Below, piece by piece: positions 1 to 4,489 of a DNA stretch of 6,233 nt. A program made the translations under genes and the position numbers. Below the pieces are notes generated by a model, which was given only the letters and a program-made list of their open reading frames with translations, was not told where the DNA came from and searched no databases. Positions within the stretch are counted from its first letter, which is position 1. Each line of letters begins with the position of its first letter. This stretch comes from Saprospiraceae bacterium (GTDB taxonomy: Bacteria; Bacteroidota; Bacteroidia; Chitinophagales; Saprospiraceae): the NCBI GenBank assembly GCA_027009605.1, contig JALVCY010000708.1, positions 1 through 6,233 of the forward strand, given 5' to 3'.

Positions 1-307
1 TCGCTTCGCTAGTTGAGAAAGTTGATTCGCTCGCAAGCTTCGCTAGTTGATTCGCTTCGCTAGTTGAAGAAGTTGAGACGATATGGGTATTTGCTTGGGA
101 TTTTACTTCATTATCCGGTATTCTCGTTGATATTCTGTTTGGTTTTTAGTTGAGGAAGTTGATTCGCTTCGCTAGTTGAGAAAGTTGATTCGCTCGCAAG
201 CTTCGCTAGTTGATTCGCTTCGCTAGTTGAAGAAGTTGAGACGATATGGGTATTTGCTTGGGATTTTACTTCATTATCCGGTATTCTCGTAGATATTCTG
301 TTTGGTT
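1..307. repeat. 163-bp tandem direct duplication, two copies
   Basis: Positions 1-144 recur at 164-307 with a fixed offset of 163 bases. I find a single mismatch (T128 versus A291) by direct reading. The 19 bases at 145-163 complete the first period; the second copy degenerates after 307. The near identity suggests a recent duplication or homogenisation between copies. The left edge of the window cuts into the array, so more copies may lie upstream. The usual plus-strand frames are closed by TAG and TGA within the repeated AGTTGA motif, so this is non-coding. Confidence 0.93.
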
Positions 308-318
308 GGGGAAGTTGA
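3..318 (+). repeat. Modular AGTTGA array inside the duplication
   Basis: The hexamer AGTTGA starts at 11, 20, 45, 62, 71, 148, 157, 174, 183, 208, 225, 234 and 313. Spacings are 9, 17 or 25 bases within each cluster. The 9-base unit reads roughly AGTTGARRA and the 17-base unit AGTTGATTCGCTTCGCT; the 25-base unit is the 17-base unit with 8 extra bases. The longer word GCTTCGCTAGTTGA occurs six times (3-16, 37-50, 54-67, 166-179, 200-213, 217-230). The spacers are not unique and the units are too short for CRISPR. Function is unknown; slippage or intragenomic repeat spread is plausible. Confidence 0.85.
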
Positions 319-442
319 GATACTCGCTAGGGTCGGATTCCCCAATCCTTTTTTTCGTGTTAAACTACCTTTTTTGCAAAAAATGGGGGGAGGAAGTCCA
401 ACTGCGTCCGAAAAAAGATGATAAATATTATATATGCTTCGG
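308..442. other. AT-rich non-coding spacer with a short palindrome
   Basis: This stretch links the repeat array to the promoter of the first gene. It holds a perfect 14-base palindrome TTTTTTGCAAAAAA at 370-383 and homopolymer tracts, with a decayed repeat remnant near 313-327. I see no gene: the short reading frame across 246-446 starts inside the duplicated repeat and shows no domain or signal. Confidence 0.6.
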
Positions 443-473
443 TTGATTGCTAATCCTATACTGCCTATCTTAG
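443..473 (+). promoter_or_regulatory. Candidate Bacteroidota-type promoter for the MbnP-like gene
   Basis: TTG at 443-445 is followed after 20 bases by TATCTTAG at 466-473. This fits the Bacteroidota -33/-7 pattern (TTTG, about 19-20 bases, TAnnTTTG) with one mismatch in the -7 element. Transcription would begin near 480, leaving a leader of about 120 bases before the preferred start at 601. The same -7 variant, TAYCTTAG, precedes the YceI gene. This is a motif match only. Confidence 0.45.
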
Positions 474-600
474 CCATTCACTTTGGAGCACATGTTTTTG
501 TAACGATCCTACATGGATGATTGGGGTTAAAAAAGACTCTTTTTTAGTCCTATTGATAGCATGTGGAGTCGTTCATTCGTTTACAAAAAACCAAAAAATG

Positions 601-1335
601 ATGAAAAAACTCCTTAAACCGGTATTGCTCCTATTATTGATTGTGTCGATGAGCTGTGGAGATAAAGATCCTAAGCCGGCTGATGTCCGGATTGATTTGA
701 AGACTTACGTAAAAAATGATGCTGTTGTCTTAGATAGTTTGCGATATTTGACCCCTATTGGTTATACTTATAGCTTGGCCAACTTGAGGTATTATCTGAC
801 TCGTATTAGCTTGGTCAAAGATGATGGCACGGTCGAAGAACTAAAAAAAGGACATTTGTTTAATATTCATAAACCCAATACCCAAACCATAGAAGCTTTG
901 GATGTGCCCCCGGGACGTTATACGGCTTTGACTTTTACCTTTGGGTTCAGCAAAAATGATAATGTGGTCACTTTTTTGGAGAATACCATCGAAAACCAAA
1001 ACATGTACTGGCCTCCGACTTTGGGGCCCGGAGCCTATCACTATATGAAGCTGGAAGGCCAATATAAGAATGATACCATTGATTTGGACAATTATGCCTT
1101 TCATCTAGGACCTACTTTTGGGGCAGATTATTCTTTTGATGTCAACCGGCCGATTGATTTGACCATTAATGAGACCAAAAAGCATCTTTCCATTATTATG
1201 GACATCGAACAGTGGTTTCAGGATCCGAATGATTATGATTTTGCCGCTTGGAAGCCCGGCATTATGAACAGACACACCGCTCAGGAAATTGCGAAAGCCA
1301 ATGGGTATAATGTGTTTAGGGTAGAGGTGGAGTGA
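601..1335 (+). CDS. MbnP-like copper-binding family lipoprotein
   Basis: The 244-residue product begins with a lysine-rich N-terminus, a leucine-rich membrane segment and Cys19 in a VSMSC lipobox, so it is probably lipid-anchored and exported. The mature part (about 30-244) resembles the MbnP family in my judgement. Supporting marks are the N-terminal beta region with NLRYYLTRISL (61-71), the MYWPP / YHYMKLEG block (135-153), FHLG at 167-170, and a C-terminal RHTAQEIAKANG helix (224-235). MbnP binds copper after its di-heme partner MbnH converts a Trp to kynurenine; Trp137 is the best candidate here, with Trp205 and Trp217 as alternatives. The partner-like gene follows 109 bases downstream, which strengthens the call. 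ATG codons at 598 and 601 are equivalent; an in-frame ATG at 517 would add 28 residues ahead of the signal peptide and is less likely. Family membership is recognition from memory, not a profile search. Confidence 0.8.
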   Translation: MKKLLKPVLLLLLIVSMSCGDKDPKPADVRIDLKTYVKNDAVVLDSLRYLTPIGYTYSLANLRYYLTRISLVKDDGTVEELKKGHLFNIHKPNTQTIEALDVPPGRYTALTFTFGFSKNDNVVTFLENTIENQNMYWPPTLGPGAYHYMKLEGQYKNDTIDLDNYAFHLGPTFGADYSFDVNRPIDLTINETKKHLSIIMDIEQWFQDPNDYDFAAWKPGIMNRHTAQEIAKANGYNVFRVEVE

Positions 1336-1370
1336 TGGGCGAAGGGCAAAGGTGAAACTTGAGCAAAAAA

Positions 1371-1430
1371 AGTAACTGTTTAGGTATCCACTATTTTTTT
1401 GTTTAAAATAGGAGCATCTAAACAGTTACT
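1371..1430. repeat. 60-bp near-palindromic mini-element (MITE-like hairpin)
   Basis: AGTAACTGTTTAG (1371-1383) is perfectly inverted as CTAAACAGTTACT (1418-1430). Inside, CTATTTT (1391-1397) pairs with AAAATAG (1405-1411), leaving a 7-base loop. The arms of about 26-27 bases match at roughly 20 positions. A-tracts (AAAAA) flank both ends and could be a target duplication, though low complexity makes that weak. It ends 14 bases before the peroxidase start, so in a joint transcript it would fold in the leader of the second gene. No U-tract follows on the plus strand, so it is not a standard terminator for the upstream gene. A tiny mobile-element remnant or an mRNA processing/translation-control hairpin both fit. 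Confidence 0.75.
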
Positions 1431-1444
1431 AAAAATATTTATAG

Positions 1445-2488
1445 ATGAAATACTTTGTTTTTTTGTTGTTGGCCTTTGTCTTGGGGTGTAAAGACCCAAA
1501 ACCACCTACACCGCCGGAGCAGCCGTATGAGCCCACACCGGTGACTTTAGAGTTGCCTTATCTTTTTCCAAAAATGGAAATTCCTGAAGACAATCCTTTG
1601 ACGGAAGAAGGTATCGCCTTGGGGCGAAAGTTGTTTTATGAACCCATGCTTTCCGGCAACGGGACACAATCTTGTGCGGGCTGTCATTTGCAAACCAATT
1701 CTTTTGCCGAGCCCACCCGGTTTTCGACCGGTATCGATGGACTGACCGGCAGACGCAATGCAATGCCTATCATCAACGTGGGTTGGATGGATAAACTCTT
1801 TTGGGATGGTCGGGCCAATGGGGTTGAAGATCAAGCGACTTTCCCGGTTGTGGATCCCTTGGAGATGCATGCCGATTGGAGTCAGGTCGTCGAAAAATTA
1901 AAAACCATACCCAGCTATCAAGAGCTTTTCCGAAAGGCATTCAAAACATCAGGCATTACCAAAGAAAGAACCGTTAAGGCCATTGCTCAATTTGAACGGA
2001 CAATGGTGTCTTATCATTCTAAAACGGATGAGGTAGCAGTCATTGGTGGAGGCGTTTTTTATGATGACTTGGAACAGGAGGGGCATGATTTGTTTTTTTC
2101 CGAAAGGGGGGATTGTTTTCACTGCCATAGTGGGATTCTTTTTACGGATAACCTGTTCCATAACAATGGGTTAGATTCGATACACGACGCCGACAAAGGC
2201 CTGTATGAAGTCACACATAATCATGCGGATATCGGGAAGTTCAAGACGCCAACCTTGCGGAATATAGCTTTTACGGCGCCGTATATGCACGACGGGCGTT
2301 TTGAGACTTTGGATGAAGTGTTGGACTTTTATGCCACTTCCGTTCAATTTTCTGCAACTTTAGACCCTTTAATGGGGCACCAAGGAGGGATTAGCATGAC
2401 CCCGCATGAGCGAATCGCAATGAAGGCTTTTTTGATGACGCTATCGGATACGACTTTCCTGAATAATCCTGCTTTTTCCAAGCCTTGA
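1445..2488 (+). CDS. MauG/MbnH-like di-heme cytochrome c peroxidase-family lipoprotein
   Basis: This 347-residue protein has a short signal peptide ending in a VLGC lipobox (Cys15), a Pro-rich linker (18-32) and the two-domain di-heme peroxidase fold. Heme I binds at CAGCH (77-81) and heme II at CFHCH (224-228). The inter-heme Trp120 lies in FWDGR, and Glu139 in DPLEM matches the conserved acidic residue of the peroxidatic heme pocket. TAPYMHDGRF (277-286) is the typical C-terminal motif. Counting 14 residues on from His282 reaches Tyr296, where classical bacterial peroxidases have the distal Met of the second heme; Tyr at that site is the MauG arrangement and favours protein-oxidising bis-Fe(IV) chemistry over plain peroxide removal. 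That alignment is from memory. The MbnP-like gene just upstream makes an MbnH-type role the best inference. Start: the ATG directly precedes the signal peptide; no Shine-Dalgarno is seen. Confidence 0.88.
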   Translation: MKYFVFLLLAFVLGCKDPKPPTPPEQPYEPTPVTLELPYLFPKMEIPEDNPLTEEGIALGRKLFYEPMLSGNGTQSCAGCHLQTNSFAEPTRFSTGIDGLTGRRNAMPIINVGWMDKLFWDGRANGVEDQATFPVVDPLEMHADWSQVVEKLKTIPSYQELFRKAFKTSGITKERTVKAIAQFERTMVSYHSKTDEVAVIGGGVFYDDLEQEGHDLFFSERGDCFHCHSGILFTDNLFHNNGLDSIHDADKGLYEVTHNHADIGKFKTPTLRNIAFTAPYMHDGRFETLDEVLDFYATSVQFSATLDPLMGHQGGISMTPHERIAMKAFLMTLSDTTFLNNPAFSKP

Positions 2489-2557
2489 GATTAGAAAGGT
2501 GAGCCGGAATGCCGACACTTTAGTAAGATGATTTAAACCCGGTGTTGCTATTTTTTG

Positions 2558-2565
2558 TACCTTAG
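2558..2565 (+). promoter_or_regulatory. Candidate -7 element for the YceI gene
   Basis: TACCTTAG, preceded by a T-tract, differs by one base from the Bacteroidota TAnnTTTG consensus. Initiation near 2572 would leave a leader of about 30 bases to the ATG at 2603. I see no good TTTG at the usual distance upstream. The site lies downstream of an in-frame ATG at 2555, so transcripts from it would exclude that start and favour 2603. Confidence 0.45.
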
Positions 2566-2602
2566 CGACGAAAATATTTTCGTTTCCGAAAAATTGAACA
2601 AC

Positions 2603-3265
2603 ATGAAGTCTAAATTTTTTTTCCTTGCTGCATTGTTTGCAGTGACCATTTTGGCGTGCAAGAATGAATCAAAACCTACTGAAAACGCTGATTCCAAAAC
2701 CCAAACAACAGCCACTTCCGCAAATGCTTGTAGATATGGTGTTAAATCATCGGATGTCCATGTGAATTGGACAGCCTACAAAACGACTAAAAGAGTGGGT
2801 GTAAAAGGTACTTTTAACGAGGTAGCGATTAATACGGCCAGTGGAACACCTAACCTGAACGCCTTAATCCATGCCACATCTTTTAAGATTGATACCAAGA
2901 CCGTCAATTCTAACAATGAAGGCCGGGATGCTAAATTAGTCACCTTTTTCTTCCAAAAAATGGCAGGAGACATGGCCATTACAGGTAATGTGAAATCGGT
3001 AGAAGGGGATAATTCAAAAGGTAAAGGGATATTAGCAATTAACATGAATGGGATGAGCAAGGATACGCCGTTTGAATATGATGTAAAAGATCGGGTGATG
3101 ACGATTCATGCCACGATTAATACCGATAATTGGAACGGCCAAGACGCCATCGCTTCCATTAATCAGGCTTGTAAAGAAAAACATACCGGCGAGGATGGGG
3201 TTTCCAAAACTTGGCCGGATGTGTCCGTCGATGTGGTGGTGCCTTTGATTGTGGAATGTGAATAA
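2603..3265 (+). CDS. YceI-family lipoprotein (lipocalin-like fold)
   Basis: The 220-residue product has a signal peptide ending in ILAC (Cys19), then a Ser/Thr/Asn-rich linker (20-42) and a YceI-like domain at about 45-218. Family marks are VNWTAYKTTKRVGVKGTF (54-71), the stretch around GRDAKLVTFFF (107-117), ITGNVKSVEG (126-135), the GKGILAINMNG strand (140-150) and a closing VSVDVVVPL strand (207-215). YceI proteins form a lipocalin-like barrel that binds isoprenoid-type lipids, and their physiological role is mostly unclear. Cys43 and Cys190 could form a disulfide; Cys219 is next to last. It lies 114 bases after the peroxidase in the same direction but has its own -7-like site, so it may be a separate unit. 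The ligand cannot be read from sequence. Confidence 0.87.
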   Translation: MKSKFFFLAALFAVTILACKNESKPTENADSKTQTTATSANACRYGVKSSDVHVNWTAYKTTKRVGVKGTFNEVAINTASGTPNLNALIHATSFKIDTKTVNSNNEGRDAKLVTFFFQKMAGDMAITGNVKSVEGDNSKGKGILAINMNGMSKDTPFEYDVKDRVMTIHATINTDNWNGQDAIASINQACKEKHTGEDGVSKTWPDVSVDVVVPLIVECE

Positions 3266-3288
3266 ATTTAACGGTATATCGGTGAGTT

Positions 3289-3431
3289 TGCTCCGAAAAG
3301 TCGGGTTTTTGAAATCGTCGGGACAGTTGCCAAATTTTATTCTGGGTTTATGTATTCTGTTCAATTGTTGGAATCTGCTCCGAAAAGTCGGATGTAGTGG
3401 TTTGTTCTTGAGCCCACAAAATTTTATTTGG
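3289..3431 (+). repeat. Two direct copies of a ~55-base bipartite repeat
   Basis: TGCTCCGAAAAGTCGG occurs identically at 3289-3304 and 3376-3391. Each copy is followed, after 27 or 26 bases of unrelated sequence, by a similar AT-rich block: CCAAATTTTATTCTGG (3330-3346 with one extra base) and ACAAAATTTTATTTGG (3416-3431). The constant spacing with unconserved interior suggests paired recognition or pairing boxes rather than a decayed gene. Confidence 0.75.
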
Positions 3432-3462
3432 TTTCTTTATGATAACTAGTGTGACCGAGACA

Positions 3463-3484
3463 AGGTGTCGCCCCGCTGGGGCTT
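3463..3484 (+). repeat. REP-like hairpin unit 1 (forward)
   Basis: AGGTGTCGCCCC leads into a stem GCCCC (3470-3474), loop GCT, GGGGC (3478-3482). It has the same head sequence and stem plan as the other three units. REP elements of this kind are often spread by RAYT transposases; none is encoded in the window. Confidence 0.8.
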
Positions 3485-3507
3485 CCTGTATCGTGCGATG
3501 TTGTCTG

Positions 3508-3534
3508 TTACAAAGGTGTCGCCCCTACGGGGCT
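3508..3534 (+). repeat. REP-like hairpin unit 2 (forward)
   Basis: TTACAAAGGTGTCGCCCC (3508-3525) is followed by a TAC loop and GGGGC (3529-3533). Its head is the inverted partner of unit 3, with one mismatch over 18 bases, so units 2 and 3 can also fold into one long stem. Confidence 0.82.
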
Positions 3535-3569
3535 GCCAACTGAGAAAATAGCCAAAATACCCATACCTG

Positions 3570-3596
3570 AGCCCCATCGGGGCGACATCTTTGTAA
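3570..3596 (-). repeat. REP-like hairpin unit 3 (reverse)
   Basis: The stem GCCCC (3571-3575), loop ATC, GGGGC (3579-3583) is followed by the inverted head GGGGCGACATCTTTGTAA (3579-3596). This mirrors unit 2; the single difference is compatible with a G-U pair in RNA. Confidence 0.82.
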
Positions 3597-3614
3597 GACT
3601 AACAATAGTAGGGA

Positions 3615-3637
3615 TATAGCTCCGTAGGAGCGACACC
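3615..3637 (-). repeat. REP-like hairpin unit 4 (reverse)
   Basis: The stem GCTCC (3619-3623), loop GTA, GGAGC (3627-3631) is followed by GACACC, the reverse of the GGTGTC head. Stem bases differ from units 1-3 (CTCC/GGAG instead of CCCC/GGGG) but pairing is kept, which indicates compensatory change and hence a selected structure. Confidence 0.78.
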
Positions 3638-3659
3638 ACGCTGCACTAGGGCATTGTAG

Positions 3660-3713
3660 CCAAATATAATTTTGTTCCGTGCTTCAATTCTTGGCTGTAG
3701 TGACTTTTCGGAG
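3660..3713 (-). repeat. Inverted copy of the bipartite repeat
   Basis: Read on the minus strand, CTCCGAAAAGTC (3713-3702) is followed after 26 bases by ACAAAATTATATTTGG (3675-3660). This mirrors the plus-strand copy at 3378-3431 in box sequence (12 of 12 and 15 of 16) and in exact spacing. The two copies are symmetric about position 3545.5, with the REP hairpins between them. Confidence 0.78.
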
Positions 3714-3772
3714 TGGACTCATTGTTCAAGCGTTTAACTGATTCTCATAACTAGTTGATTATCAGTGTCTTC

Positions 3773-3797
3773 AGTTGAACAGTTTGAACGATTGAAC
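3773..3797 (+). repeat. Short imperfect tandem TTGAAC repeat
   Basis: Three units lie end to end: AGTTGAAC (3773-3780), AGTTTGAAC (3781-3789) and GATTGAAC (3790-3797). The last overlaps the right arm of the outer inverted repeat. The AGTTGA core recalls the array at the start of the window, but the match is too short to prove relation. Confidence 0.55.
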
Positions 3798-3819
3798 AAA
3801 ATCTCCAAACAGAATAAAA

Positions 3820-3848
3820 TTTGATGGTTTTGCATCAGAATACTTTTA
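3820..3848 (+). promoter_or_regulatory. Candidate promoter for the dCMP deaminase gene
   Basis: TTTG at 3820-3823 is followed after 17 bases by TACTTTTA at 3841-3848, one base from the TAnnTTTG consensus. Start of transcription near 3855 would give a leader of about 40 bases to the ATG at 3896, which supports that start. The TTTG overlaps the end of the outer inverted repeat arm. AT-rich context raises the chance of a random match. Confidence 0.35.
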
Positions 3849-3895
3849 GAAGTAAACTCAATAACAGACCCCCGCAGGCAAATAAACCAAAAACA

Positions 3896-4333
3896 ATGGA
3901 TAAAAATTCAGATAAGAAGCAAATTCTATTAGACAAGCGATATCTCCGGATGGCGTCCATTTGGGCAGAAAATTCCTATTGTGAAAGGCGTCAAGTGGGT
4001 GCTTTGCTGGTCAAAGATAAGATGATTATCTCTGATGGATACAATGGGACGCCATCCGGATTTGAAAATCACTGCGAAGACGAAGACCAAAAAACAAAGG
4101 CCTATGTCCTACATGCCGAAGCCAATGCCATAACCAAAGTAGCCAAATCCAATAATAGTAGTGAAGAGGCGACCTTGTATGTGACGACTTCACCTTGTAT
4201 GGAATGTTCCAAACTAATTATCCAAGCGGGTATTACAAGGGTCGTCTATGATGAAAAATACAGAAAAGCCGAAGGGCTCCATATTTTAGAACGTGCCGGT
4301 ATCGAGCTTATCCATCTACCTTTAAAGTCTTGA
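3896..4333 (+). CDS. dCMP deaminase (deoxycytidylate deaminase)
   Basis: The 145-residue cytoplasmic enzyme hydrolyses dCMP to dUMP and ammonia, feeding thymidylate synthesis. Zinc ligands are His73 in HAEANAI (73-79), with catalytic Glu75, and Cys101 and Cys104 in PCMEC (100-104). The stretches CERRQVGALLVKD (29-41) and ISDGYNGTPSGFENHCED (45-62) are typical of dCMP deaminases and argue against cytidine or guanine deaminase. Length is normal for the bacterial ComEB-like form. An upstream in-frame ATG at 3824 (or TTG at 3821) would add about 25 residues of non-conserved, repeat-derived sequence, so 3896 is preferred. It converges on the minus-strand T9SS gene with a 156-base gap in which I found no convincing terminator. 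Confidence 0.93.
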   Translation: MDKNSDKKQILLDKRYLRMASIWAENSYCERRQVGALLVKDKMIISDGYNGTPSGFENHCEDEDQKTKAYVLHAEANAITKVAKSNNSSEEATLYVTTSPCMECSKLIIQAGITRVVYDEKYRKAEGLHILERAGIELIHLPLKS

Positions 4334-4489
4334 CCGAATGGTGGCGTCGGGTGTCTTCTACGAATTCTAAACCCAAGCCAACGAATTATCAAAGCCCGAA
4401 ACTTGTATTTTATGACTTGGTTATTATGTCAGGAATAATACCCAATTTTGAGCTTTGGTTTGCACAAAAAAATAGGAATGCACAAGGCC

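Larger units (their letters stand above)
3331..3823. repeat. Outer inverted repeat enclosing the REP cluster
   Basis: CAAATTTTATTCTG at 3331-3344 is exactly inverted at 3810-3823. Further in, TGTTCAATTGTT (3358-3369) is inverted at 3787-3798 with one mismatch. Both pairs share a centre near 3577-3578, so they form one discontinuous arm of about 37-39 bases per side. The right arm reaches the promoter-like site of the dCMP deaminase gene. Confidence 0.65.
3266..3895. other. 630-bp repeat-rich intergenic region
   Basis: There is no credible gene between the YceI stop and the dCMP deaminase start. The region holds four REP-like hairpins in the centre, a second repeat family flanking them, an outer inverted repeat and a small tandem repeat, each entered separately. 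The short frame across 3249-3449 overlaps the YceI end and the repeats and has no supporting feature. No clear terminator for the YceI gene was seen. Confidence 0.75.

Noticed and set aside
1..307. CRISPR-like array
   Set aside because: The spacers are not unique, the units vary between 9, 17 and 25 bases, and no cas gene is present.
246..446. Small plus-strand reading frame of 66 codons
   Set aside because: It starts inside the second copy of the tandem repeat, has no domain or signal, and the matching stretch in the first copy is closed by a stop.
841..1104. Minus-strand frame inside the MbnP-like gene
   Set aside because: It lies wholly within a well-supported coding region and shows no domain of its own.
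1371..1430. Rho-independent terminator of the MbnP-like gene
   Set aside because: The stem is AT-rich and no T-tract follows it on the plus strand; a T-tract appears only when read on the minus strand, where no gene needs it.
3032..3364. Minus-strand frame across the YceI end and the repeat region
   Set aside because: It runs antisense through conserved YceI sequence into repeats, with no recognisable product.
4421..4440. Hairpin (TTATTAT / AATAATA) as a terminator between the convergent genes
   Set aside because: Pairing needs a bulge, the stem is all A/T and no T-tract follows in either direction.
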